NCBI RefSeq assembly: GCF_002865645.1
Contig: NW_020194626.1
Span: 1,178,001 to 1,242,000 of the forward strand
Length of the DNA: 64,000 nt
Reading direction: 5' to 3'
DNA from: Hyaloscypha bicolor E
Lineage: Eukaryota > Ascomycota > Leotiomycetes > Helotiales > Hyaloscyphaceae
The position numbers and the translations under genes were made by a program. A model generated the notes under the pieces. It saw only the letters and a program-made list of their open reading frames with translations. It made no database searches and had not been told where the DNA came from. This document shows, piece after piece, positions 43,323 through 53,643 of this stretch (position 1 is the first letter of the stretch; the number at the start of each line of letters is the position of its first letter).

Positions 43323-44347
43323 GGTGCGAGCTCAGACGAGAATTGGAAGAGAGAAAGGCCTTCGGAGCGACGACCTGGGGGAAATAGAGGAAAAGAATTA
43401 ATGTTCATCCTTTGAACTGTCAAATAGCCTTCGGGGAAAGAAGTTGGTCCGTACGCTCGTCAGAGAATATGCAACTTTTGTCTTGCATCTTCAGCCCCCA
43501 GAGCCCAACGCTCAGCCACGGAAATTGGTCCAAGTCGAGGCGCGCAAAATTGGCACAGCTTCAGCCACAGCGGGTTGGCAAACTTCATTCGACGTCGTCG
43601 CACCACACTTGCAGACACGTGTTTCTGTTTTCCGCATTGTTTCGGCGGTTTGGTCGAGGGAGGATATTCCGAATACTTGCGATACACAGAGTGAATAGTG
43701 TCAACGGAGTTGTAAAACGGGCGACAATGAGGGTCCGAGGTTCTTCTGTCTTTAGCGCATGAAAGTCTGAAAGGATGGGCAATTTCGGTGTGGGAAGAAA
43801 CACAGCCACACACGAGCCGTTAACCTCTTGTTGCGCCAAGCCGCTCTGTTTCGCGGCATAACACGAGGTTTCCCAGGGAGAAAAACTTAAATCACGGGAC
43901 ATTCGCGCCCAAAGCATGATGAGTTTTCTCAATGGCTCCCGAAGCTAGAACTGAACGAGAAGATTTCGGAATTTCTGAAGTTCCGTCATGTATCCATTCA
44001 TTCAAGTTCCTAGGTTTAAGATCGAGGCTGACCACATTCTGGGGAAGCCAGTCCAGCGGTGGACGAAACCCCGGTATTAATTCTCAATATCCTGAATCAA
44101 GTTGTATATTCACTGCATTCGAAGCTAGATGAACTTCAATACTCTCGAGGACCTGGATATTCAAAGGGAGTAGTCAAGTTGGGTGTTTCAAATGTCCCAC
44201 TTCTGGATTGGAACATTGAAAATAAGCAAAACCTTTTCTGTTCACCTCGAGTCCTGTTCGATTTATTAGGCATTATACAAGCAAACTCTAGTTGTTACTT
44301 AGCGGACAGGTCCTGAACTCCAGTCATAATTTCGTCTTCAACAGCTA
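43323..44347. other. Intergenic region upstream of the modin-like gene
   Basis: This is 1 kb between two minus-strand genes. Short frames are present without family character. Its left part is presumably the promoter of the modin-like gene. Confidence 0.5.
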
Positions 44348-45268
44348 TCACAATGCTGCCATCAATCCAAGAAGCCCAATCACACTAGCTGCACATCCTG
44401 AGACCTGAGTTCGCTCTGCTCCACTTGCAGACTTCAAAGCACTGCTTGCTCCCCCCACGACACTGGAGGCCTTGGAGGCCACGCTGGAGGCCCCACTGAC
44501 TGCAACGGAGAAGACGGACGTGGCGCCGTTAATGACCTCAGTTGTCAAAGTTGAGAAACCGGCACCTAAACCTGCTGTGGTCGTCCTGTTTTGTGTTAAA
44601 TTATTTGGCATGGGCATGGAATAGAGAGAAACATACGTGGTGGCCGTGACGCCGCTTGTGTTGGTGATAGATAATATAGAGAGTGTTGAGATTGAACTGG
44701 TCGTAAGGGTGCGTCCTTCAGAGTCTGTTGTTGTGATTATGGCCACCGTGACGCTCCCATCGGTGGATGTCACGCGGAGTGCGTTGATGTTTGATTCGAG
44801 AGCCGCAATTTGAGTTGCCATGTCGCTAGGTATAGCCGATGAGAACCACCCAGGCATATTGATTGCAAGCAGTCCATCGTAGATGAGAGAAAGTGGATCA
44901 CCGGCGACTGAGGCAGCACCAGCAGCAGAACTGACTGCTGCCTCTAGCGCAAGGAGTAGAAGAACTCTGAGAATGTGCTTCATTGACTTAAGGAAGAGAA
45001 GCTCTCAGAGGCAAGAGCTCCTGCTAAATACACCTGCAGAACAAAGAGCCTGTCATATCAAAGATATGCAGGTCTCCAAACAACAAAGAAAGGAGCAGAT
45101 TCCAGAGTCTCCTAGAGACAACAGGAGTGCAGTTGAAGGAATATACTCAGAGATGAGTTGGTCTGCAGCCGCGGTGAACTGAGCTGCATTGGTTGCTTGA
45201 CGTTTTCCTTGTTCGGCGGCCAGAACAGTGATACTCAAAAGGACTACTGTGAAGATTGACGCCAACAT
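44348..45268 (-). CDS. Probable GPI-anchored Ser/Thr/Ala-rich surface protein
   Basis: The preferred model has three exons: 45268-45123, 44930-44637 and 44585-44348, giving 225 aa. The N-terminus MLASIFTVVLLSITVLAAEQ is a signal peptide. FTAAADQLISEYIPSTALL joins across a 192-nt intron to SAAGAASVAGDPLSLIYDGL. This is followed by MPGWFSSAIPSDMATQIAAL, a pattern I recall from small fungal secreted proteins. A Ser/Thr/Ala-rich stalk follows, and a hydrophobic C-terminus (CAASVIGLLGLMAAL) fits a GPI signal. Intron 2 (44636-44586, 51 nt) is in frame and stop-free. Alternative: an ATG at 44983 starts a second apparent signal peptide (MKHILRVLLLLALEAAVSSA) that would bypass exon 1, making two transcripts or two genes. 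Confidence 0.65.
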
Positions 45269-46015
45269 CTCTGATGAGCTGGGTAATAGAGGGACTATAT
45301 AATTTTTCTTTCTCTTCTTAACGATCACAGAGCGGAAAGACGAGTAGAGGATAGCTCATTCAATTTAACTTTCCCATCCTTGGCCTTGCCAAGTTTATGA
45401 CAGACCATGTTCATTGATTGGGAAGCGTCATGGAAGCGAAAGTACATCAGACAAGGGCAATTTCAAGGTACAGAAGCAGAGTGCAACCAACGAAAGTAAT
45501 GTCACGGGCCTTGCCGAGTTCTTGCAGTACTTGGGCCAGGGAAAAATGCTTGCCGTTTAGTTTGAAGCTCTGCCATCTGCTCAGAAACCTGGTTTGAAGC
45601 CGATGATGATTCGGCAAGCGACCCCGCAGCCGCAGCCAGATTCAAATGTGGCTGAAAGTGCTGCGCTCTCTCGAAGGGTGGAGCGTTGCAGTGAACAGGA
45701 GAGAGGGAGAGGCACGCCTTGCTCTGCGCTTTGTGGAAAGATAGGATTGGGAGCGGGGCCACTTAGCTGATATGCTTCCAGATGTTGCAAATCCGAGGCC
45801 AGCGTAGAGCCATTGTCCAAGATACAGAATGTGTGGTGGATGCAGCTTTCAGAAGAACGTCCCACAACAGCGTATCTCTTACCGAATCATTATTGGAGAC
45901 AGAAACTGCGAGACGAAATTCAGGAGAGACAGTTAGACGAGGATTCAGGAGACGACAGAAAGTACGGAAGTACCAGTACCCGCTCGATGTTTCTAACGCT
46001 TTTTGTGCATTGCGT

Positions 46016-46092
46016 CACGTGCTATGACATCATTAGATTAGGTAAGGTTGGTTCTCAACGACACCACGTGCCTGACACGTGCCTTACACGTG
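46016..46092. promoter_or_regulatory. Cluster of four CACGTG E-boxes
   Basis: CACGTG occurs at 46016-46021, 46065-46070, 46076-46081 and 46087-46092. The last three are spaced exactly 11 bp and sit in imperfect 11-bp repeats (CACGTGCCTGA, CACGTGCCTTA, CACGTGCCGCG). The first reads GTCACGTG, the Cbf1/CDEI-like form. CACGTG is the class-B bHLH site. Confidence 0.75.
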
Positions 46093-47051
46093 CCGCGGAT
46101 GGGGGGTTGGAACTGTGGGAGTCGCGGCCGCTCCAAGTAGGTTTGGACCGTCACCAACACACATCACATCGACACATCCACACCTCACCACACCCACGCC
46201 CACACCGAAATCAGCTTCCTCGTGATCCGGGCAGTGTGACCCCGGCACCTCATTTTCTTGAGAAGAAGAGGCAAGAATGACATGACAGACGTACATCTCA
46301 GCCATAAGTGGCGCAGCGTTCAGGAGACCCCTAGACCTGGCCCCCGCCCCTCCCCCTTTTCAACCACAGCTCGCTCACTGGGGGGCCACCGACTGAGCTC
46401 GAGCCTTGAGCTCGCCGCTGCCGCGCAAGCAGTGCCAGAGTCAGTGGCTTGTCCGTCCATTTGGTCGTGCAGCAGATGCTTGGTTGGGCTCAAGATGCCA
46501 GAGCCCAGATGACGATGGTTGTGAGCTCTTCGGGAGAAGGGTTGGTTTGGGCGGCCCTGAAGTGTCGGAATGTTGTTTGGCATGCCATGGCCCTGTTCGA
46601 GGGGGCTGCCCTATGAGAAATACTGTGCCAGCAAAGAAATAACTTGACTTGGTCTGGTGCGGGTGTGGCGAAGGGCAATGCCAGCCTGGTCTGCACGATG
46701 ATGGTACAGTAAATTTCAGCTCGCCGGCGGAGGCAGGGCACATTCGCAGCGTATCCGTACTGCTGCAGCGCGCACCGAGTGAAACGCCAACGAAATCGGG
46801 CGATTCGATGCAGAAATGTGGATTCCCTTACCCCTTGGGCCCTTGCCCCCCCTTCCAATGCCCAATGAGTTCGAGCTGTGAAGTCAGACCCCGACGCCTA
46901 TCGAGGCAAATACTTGCATCTGTGCTCGGTGTCGAACGGAAACGGAGCCAGTCTGCCTGGGCGGCTGGGGCTGGATCAGGCGTTCACCGCATCTCCTTCT
47001 GCCCCTCCATCAGTTGTCCCTCCCTTCCTTCCGTCATCCAGCACAGCGCAG

Positions 47052-47129
47052 TCACATTCACATTCACCACTTTCGCATGCATTTCACTCTCAAATTCACC
47101 TGCACTTTCACTTCCACTTTTACTTTCAC
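47052..47129. repeat. TTTCAC/ATTCAC hexamer repeat
   Basis: An imperfect array of TTCAC-containing hexamers lies about 185-260 bp before the DUF3824 start, in its probable leader or promoter. Confidence 0.75.
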
Positions 47130-47312
47130 AACGACACCGAGTCTATATTAACGATTGGCGACTTGCGCATCGTTGTCGAGTTCTCGACGCTCCACTACGT
47201 GCCATCAATTTTCGGACTCGTCAAGCCTCTATTCTAGCACACGCTTTACACACTTGGCAGGAGCAGCCTCGGTCGCATCGCACGAAGCAACAGCCGCTTT
47301 ACATCCACCAAA

Positions 47313-49637
47313 ATGTCTGCAATGGATCCTTACGATGATGACCGGCGGGTACACCGCCACAGGTCCCATCGTGATAGAGATCGCGGCAGAGATGATAGAG
47401 ACCCTCGGTATGTCGAACAAACGCAAGAAACCTATATTCGATCCCCCGTCGCAGCCGCGCCTGAACCACCGTATGCTGGGCGAACTACCGATATGATACG
47501 ACGGCCTGTTCGCGAAGACAGTGACCTCTCAATCGAAGAAGTCAGAAGAGATTTCCCTCCTCCAGCCGGCGCTTACGTTCAACAACGAGCTTTGGTACGA
47601 GAGGATCGGTACGGGCCGCCAGTTCGCTCCCGATCCGCCGAACGTGGTTCACAATATGGAGCATACCTTGGTGACCCTCGCCGGTCAGATCGCGACTTGG
47701 ACGATCGTCACAGCCGTAAGAGTATGGTCTACGCAGAACAAGAGATCAAGCCACGCCGCCGGTCGCTGTCGCGAAACCAGAAGATCATCGCTGCGGTTGG
47801 TGGAGCAGCCTTGGCCGTTGGGGGCAAAGAGTTCTGGGATCGTAAACAAGCAGGAGATGGTCCAGTCTCTCGCAATGTCATCCAAACAGCCGCTGTAGGC
47901 GCAGCCGGTGCATTTGCAGCCTACGAAGGTGCCGAACTTTACGCCAAGCATGCTGGCAAGTCCGAGGAGAAGGTGAAGACATATGTTGCTCACCGTGGCC
48001 GGAATGGCGAGGTAGCCGAGTACTACTCCTCGGACGAAGAAACCGTGAAGGGCGACAAAAAGAAGAGTCGTCGTAAGTCTATTGTCGAGAGCGCTTTGGG
48101 TCTCGCAGGCCTAGGCGCTGCTGCGAAAGCCGTTACAGGGAACAAGAGCCACAGCAGGCGCGGGAGTGACGACAGCTTCGATGATAGTCGCTCACGACGC
48201 TCACGGTCTCGAGGGGGCAGTGGCAAGGCTCCAGAAGGAGCTGCCAAATATCAGCAGGCAGCCAAGGCCGCGCTTCTGGCCGGTGCCACTGAAGCTTTCC
48301 GTGTCAGGAATGAACCCGGAGGATGGGCAGGAGTCAAGGGGAAGCGTATTCTCACTGCGGCTATCGGAGCTGGTGGTATCGATGCAGCAGCAGACCGTGA
48401 TCCCGACAAGAAGAGCAAGCGTCACATCCTCGAGGCTGTGGTGGGAGGCCTTGCTGGTAACCGCGTGATCAATGGACCACGAAGCACTGTGGAAGACGAC
48501 GGCAAATCAAGCCGGGGTGGTAGATCACGATCAAGATCCAGAGGCCCATCAGGGGGTGGTGCAGGAGCTGGTCTCGCAGCGCTTGCTACAGCTGGCTTGG
48601 GAGCACTTGCAGGAAAGAAGTTGCTGGACCGCTCTCGCTCTCGATCCCGCGGCGGTGATTCCCGACGACGCAGAGACAGCCCGGACTCCTATGATAGCAG
48701 AAGCCCGTCCCCAAAACGTGGCAAAGACCGCAAACGAAGCAAGAGTGTCACAGACTTCGCCAGAAAGGGTCTTGCTGTTTTTGGAATTGGTGAGGCGGCT
48801 GAAGGTGGAAAATCACGCGAGAATGTGAGGGAGGTCGAGGAGACCCATATCCGTCGAACTCACCGAGGCGGTGGTAGTAGAAGAGGATCCGGATCTGATG
48901 AGGACTACAGGGATTCCCGACGCTCTCGGGATGCTGGTGGATACGCCGAGTCTCGTGGTGACCCTTATGGGGATTCACGATATGCCGACTCGCACTCAAG
49001 CAACGTCGGTTCGAGGAGTGGTGCGGGTGGCCGCTCCGCTCGCCAGAAAGACGGACAGAGGAATAAGCGTATTGCAGAGGGGAAACAGGATGCCTCGGAT
49101 TCGGATAGCAGCTTGGGGTCCTCGTCAGGTGATGAGAAGCGAATCAAGAAGATGAAAGGTAAGCAACTTCTTACAGCTGGTTTGGCTACTGTTGCAACCA
49201 TCCATGCTGCACACAACATCTATCAGAGCATGGAGAAACGCGATGCGAGACACAAAGCTGTGCAGGAAGGAGAGATGACCCCGGAGGAAGCACGGAAGCT
49301 CAAGGCCAAGGCTACATTGCAGGACGCCGCATCTGTTGGAATTGCAGCACTCGGTATCAAGGGAGCAATCTCAGAAATCAAGGAGGCGAACGAGATGCGG
49401 CACGAGTGTAGAGAGTTCCGAGAGAAGAAAGAGGAGCGTCACAAGAAGCGTCTCGAGCGACAAAGGAAAACTCCTTCAAAGGGGAGCGAAAGTGGTGGGC
49501 GGAGACGCCAAACCAACGGTTACACTCAAGCACCGTATGATGATGGTTATGAGCGAGGGCCCCGCTACATCGACGACAACCCATACTATTCAACCTCCGC
49601 CCTTCCCGCCCCTCCCGTCGGCTACAATGGGAGATAG
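47313..49637 (+). CDS. DUF3824-type Arg/Ser/Gly-rich protein
   Basis: This is a single exon of 774 aa starting at MSAMDPYDDDRRVHRHRSHR. The sequence is dominated by Arg/Asp/Ser-rich low-complexity segments (RSRSRGGSG, RSRSRSRG, RSRSRGGDSRRRRD) separated by short Ala/Gly-rich hydrophobic helices. Examples are KIIAAVGGAALAVGGKEFWD, AAVGAAGAFAAYEGAELYAK and AGLGALAGKKLLDRSRSRS. This alternation matches, as I recall it, the fungal DUF3824 proteins. The Gly/Ala helices could insert in or associate with membranes; the RS-like parts resemble splicing-factor linkers, but no RNA-binding domain is seen. Function is unknown. Family assignment is from composition and memory. Confidence 0.8.
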   Translation: MSAMDPYDDDRRVHRHRSHRDRDRGRDDRDPRYVEQTQETYIRSPVAAAPEPPYAGRTTDMIRRPVREDSDLSIEEVRRDFPPPAGAYVQQRALVREDRYGPPVRSRSAERGSQYGAYLGDPRRSDRDLDDRHSRKSMVYAEQEIKPRRRSLSRNQKIIAAVGGAALAVGGKEFWDRKQAGDGPVSRNVIQTAAVGAAGAFAAYEGAELYAKHAGKSEEKVKTYVAHRGRNGEVAEYYSSDEETVKGDKKKSRRKSIVESALGLAGLGAAAKAVTGNKSHSRRGSDDSFDDSRSRRSRSRGGSGKAPEGAAKYQQAAKAALLAGATEAFRVRNEPGGWAGVKGKRILTAAIGAGGIDAAADRDPDKKSKRHILEAVVGGLAGNRVINGPRSTVEDDGKSSRGGRSRSRSRGPSGGGAGAGLAALATAGLGALAGKKLLDRSRSRSRGGDSRRRRDSPDSYDSRSPSPKRGKDRKRSKSVTDFARKGLAVFGIGEAAEGGKSRENVREVEETHIRRTHRGGGSRRGSGSDEDYRDSRRSRDAGGYAESRGDPYGDSRYADSHSSNVGSRSGAGGRSARQKDGQRNKRIAEGKQDASDSDSSLGSSSGDEKRIKKMKGKQLLTAGLATVATIHAAHNIYQSMEKRDARHKAVQEGEMTPEEARKLKAKATLQDAASVGIAALGIKGAISEIKEANEMRHECREFREKKEERHKKRLERQRKTPSKGSESGGRRRQTNGYTQAPYDDGYERGPRYIDDNPYYSTSALPAPPVGYNGR

Positions 49638-51521
49638 ACGTCCTCATCATGTACGCCACCACCTCTTTCGCTTTGGTCATCAACACATAGCGACTCCTGA
49701 GCTGAGCTCCTTCAGACTTCACGACGTCCACGAGTACGATCGTCACGAGGATTTCGTGAAGTCGCTTGCAATCCATTATGATATGTCGAAAGCGCACGCG
49801 TTACAACATTCTACCTCCTCTGATGGTGATGATCAGCATTTTCGTTATTTTCATTGGAGTTATGTCATCGGTGTTTTCACAGGATGGAGAGAAATAGAAT
49901 CACGCAAGCACAAATCCTTGCATAAAGAATGATAACTGATTTTCAATCATTGTGCACAGCTCCCCGCCATCATCATTAAGCAACGCTGCAAGTGACCTGC
50001 CTCGACGCAAGCTTGTAACATCACACGTTTCCGAACCGAGTCGGCCATACCACAGTTGGGCAGGGTAGCGTAGATACGGACGGGCCGGATCGTTGGGTAC
50101 GCGGGGGACAGAGCCATGGGTGCTAGGATTGGACTAAATTCCTTTGGATCGGAGAATTTGTGGGCTGGGTCAGGGAAGGATTACGAATCTCCTCGGTTTT
50201 TCATTTGTCTGCGTTGCTTCTCTATTTGCTAGGTTAGGAAATCATAACGAATCTCACGATAACGATTGGGACGGGACGGATGGCAAATAAGCGGTCAAGG
50301 CTGCAGGACGGTTACGGTGCTAGTTTAGTGGCGCCTTTAAACAGAGTATGATAGCGTGGCTTGCAAACAATCGAGAGCAATCTTTTAGTGCCGATCCCTG
50401 AAATGCTTGTTTGCGATTAAGACAGCGGGACGGGAATATGCGTGGGCCGGACGTTGTCAGGCTTGAGTGGTTTCGGGAAATGTGGCGTTGTTGCACGCCC
50501 GTACTAGGCCATCATTTGTGAGCCCAGATGCGTGGTTTCTGCTGAGTGATTGATTTGTCGAGCATGACGGTAATCGAAAAAAGGTGTCGAATCTCTCGAT
50601 ACTCTGGTTGGTCCTGCGACTTGCTCCAATCCCAGTAGCTTCCACTAATGGGAAGGATGTTTGAGCAGCTGCCAGAAGGTTGTCCCAGCCTCTCGCCGAT
50701 GCTGTGCAGGTGACCATTTTGGAGCAGGCCAAGGTCTCCTTTGGCAAAGTGGGAGGTGTTGGGCATTTAAGGCCAACGTGCTTCTGGTAGAAGGTTCAGA
50801 GCTGAAGGCTTGAACTGAAGCAAATTGTAGGGTGTTTGAAGGCCGAAATTTGAAGCCTGCCATGCCGTTAAGAGAGAGCTGATGAAATGTCATTAGCATG
50901 GCTCGGGCAAGAAGGCAAGTCCGTCAAGTTGACAGGAGTTTAACGGCGCTTCTGTGCAACGACTTGAAGGCACCGTGAAATTCATGGCAAGGTAAAATAC
51001 TCGTGTAAGGTCTCCACTCATGGTGTGACGGAAGCACCGTGCTGAAATCGCTTGGTCAGCTTGCAGCCGAGGGCGAAAGTACCAGTAGGCAAATACTGCG
51101 AAATAATACACCAATAGCTGCAATTGTGAGTCTTGCTCTTGCGATTGCACTTGTCTGCAGTTTCGAAAGCAAAATGGTAAGATAAGTCTTGGCGTGGAAG
51201 GAAGACACTTGTGTCAATGAGAGCCGAAGAAACTCCTCCACTTTCCTACAACCACTACCACTGTACTCGTGTCTCTCCGCTCGCTTGATCCTTTAAATCC
51301 AACAGAATCCCAGAAGGTATAAGAACCAATTTCTAAGCGAATAAAGTTCAATCAAGCTTCAGAGAGAGAATTTAGAGGCAAACCAAGGGGTCTTTGACCT
51401 GAAGAGAACCCAAAACGGAAAGTGGGGCAGAGATCCGGGGTTTAGCGTCGGCGAGAGCTTCAAAAAGGTTCCGACATCGTCAAATTCGATTTCACCAAGA
51501 CCATTCAATACCACCTACGAA
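49638..51521. other. Intergenic region upstream of COX19
   Basis: This is 1.9 kb between two plus-strand genes. I found no frame with family character on either strand, and no tRNA-like or repeat structure. The final few hundred bases are presumably the COX19 promoter. Confidence 0.5.
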
Positions 51522-52035
51522 ATGAGCGGATTTGGAGCGCCGGGCGGTCGCCCGGTAAATAGTAAACCTACTCCGTGAGTTACATGATCAATGTCACATA
51601 GCACGAGGAGCTGACGTCAATGCAGACCCGAGCGAGGAAGCTTTCCTCTCGATCACGATGGTACGATTCTCCTGCGAGACTGGAGCTTTGCTCAGTCTAT
51701 CCTTGGGGTTGAACGGTTGCAAGAATATCTGCTGATCTAATGCATGGCCAGGAGAATGCAAAGATGTCATGATTGGCTATCTATCGTGCATCAAGAAGTC
51801 GAAGGGCATGAACGACGACGAGTGCAGGAATTTGGCGAAATCATATTTGGGCTGTAGAATGGACAGGTACGTTGAATTACAAGATTCGGGCTTGATATAG
51901 TCTGCTGACGTTATTTGGAGGAATCTCATGGCCAAGGACGAATTCAAAAATCTGGGATTTGGTGACGGCAAACCGGCGGCTGAGCTTAAAAAGGAAGGGG
52001 ATGAGAAAGGGAAGAAGGGTGAGCTGCGGTGGTAG
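51522..52035 (+). CDS. COX19: Cox19, twin CX9C cytochrome c oxidase assembly protein
   Basis: Cox19 is an intermembrane-space protein needed for copper delivery and assembly of cytochrome c oxidase. The four short exons are 51522-51574, 51626-51660, 51752-51866 and 51921-52035 (introns 51, 91 and 54 nt), giving 105 aa. Each exon alone is too short to stand out. The start reads MSGFGAPGGRPVNSKPTPPE and continues RGSFPLDHDGECKDVMIGYL. The two CX9C motifs are C-KDVMIGYLS-C and C-RNLAKSYLG-C, which form the disulfide hairpin of Mia40 substrates. The closing block RMDRNLMAKDEFKNLGFG is diagnostic. The Lys-rich tail after it is longer than in yeast. Confidence 0.94.
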
Positions 52036-53643
52036 AGACTTGGAGCACATACCGGCCTATTTTTCTGGCATGTAGAAGGCGTTCGGTTGGGTATTGTGGA
52101 GTTCCGGGGGGTTAACAGGACACTCCAAAGATTGCTCCTTAAAACTAATACTTTGACAGCCCAAAAAGAAAATGTACATTTAGTTTAAGGGTCATCCTAA
52201 TATCTACACTAAACGTTCCAGAAATCAACCATTTTTTGTTGTTATCTATTGCCTATTTCCCTTCTAACTTACCATTGGGCTTTCTTCCTCACTTCACCAC
52301 TCTCCTAGCCGCTACCTGACTGCCACTTTCGCCCTGTTTTGATCATCTTATTGCAAAAGACACTTCAATTATGCCAAATGGCATTGAAAGTGAGTGCTAA
52401 TAAACAATTGCACGTCGTATCACAAGATAGTGAATGTGAGTATACGCTCAGTGCTTAACGGATTAGGTGGAACACGCAAAAATTGGATGACTATGAATGA
52501 AGGGGAAGTGTAGCACATATGGAGGAGTTATGCGAAGGTGTTTAAACTACCAGGTGATTTGTTAATTGTAGTTGAATTTGTATTTAGATAAAGAGAAGTG
52601 AAGTGAATCCAAAGAAAGCTAGATAGACATGTCTCTTCATCAAACATATCGCCCTCTGTATTGAAGAGCATCGGTTCCTAAACTCGGAACCGTTTTCCAA
52701 AGACTTGTTCAAATCTTCGAATCATTTACTGCTTTTAGTTTGAGTTGTACAGGGATGAAAACACTCAACTTTTGCCTGGAGCATTGGATATGGCCATGGG
52801 GAACAAACGTAACAGAGCCCAACAGCCGTTCAATCAGCCAACAATCTGCCTATAGGGTCATAGAAGACGACTAAGTGACTGAATAGTTGAACAGACTCAA
52901 AATTATTTTTTATGCCAATAACGCTGTCTGAAAACTATTCAGACTGTGACAGACTGGTCTACTCTGAGATACCTCTTGTTGGCTCATCCATTTGACCTTC
53001 ATTATAATCAAGGGCGTTAGTTGCAAACATAATAGAGTACCTGAAAGTTAGTCACCAACTGATAGGATTGAATCTCCATTGCCCAATTTCTACAAGGTGA
53101 AGGGAAGCTATCTAGTTAGCGAGTAGAAAGATACCTTTCATGAATGAATGTTCTTACTACGGTCCCTGTGTAACACCGCAACTTCAAGCATTGTGTGAAA
53201 TCCACTGGCCAGAACATACCTGAATACAAACTATTCCTGGCCTTTACAGAGCCCTAATTTCAATTTACACCTGTGAACCATTGACCGTTTTCCCGAACAT
53301 TATTCTCACAGAGGCTACCAAACGTGTGATGAACGACATCATTTTGGCAAATTTTAAAGCAAGCTCCGCGAAAATTGAAGCCTCCAGAATATCGAATCTC
53401 ATAAAATTTTTAACTTTAAATTCCTTAAAAATCTGCATAGTGCAAACTACCCCCGGACACATCCTCCAGGTGGCATTTTGTGAACAATAGGGGTCATTTC
53501 GCTACAGCGCACGGACGTCTTAGCAATGGCGCCTCAACATCCAAGCACGCCTGCCAGCCCCTGCCCCTCCTCCATAGAGAGTCACTAGGCCTGATCGACC
53601 ATCCAGGACAAATCTGGCGCACCTAAATGAAGTGCTCCAAAAG
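52036..53643. other. AT-richer intergenic region
   Basis: This is 1.6 kb with few open frames and an AT-richer look than the surroundings, notably 52.2-53.5 kb. It could be an old mutated repeat, but I found no terminal repeats or recognisable protein relics. Confidence 0.5.

Larger units (their letters stand above)
45269..47312. other. Long divergent intergenic region
   Basis: This is 2 kb between divergent starts. It contains the CACGTG cluster (46016-46092), GC-rich stretches near 46.3-46.9 kb, and a TTTCAC-type repeat close to the DUF3824 start. No gene is supported. Confidence 0.55.

Noticed and set aside
45782..46280. Overlapping plus-strand frames near the CACGTG cluster
   Set aside because: No domain, no splice consistency, and they run through regulatory-looking repeats.
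46649..47338. Plus-strand frame of 229 codons upstream of the DUF3824 gene
   Set aside because: It reads through a hexamer repeat and CT-rich leader and overlaps the true start in another frame.
49336..49932. Plus-strand frame of 198 codons overlapping the end of the DUF3824 gene
   Set aside because: It is mostly a shifted frame of the DUF3824 gene extending into its 3' UTR; it has no family character.
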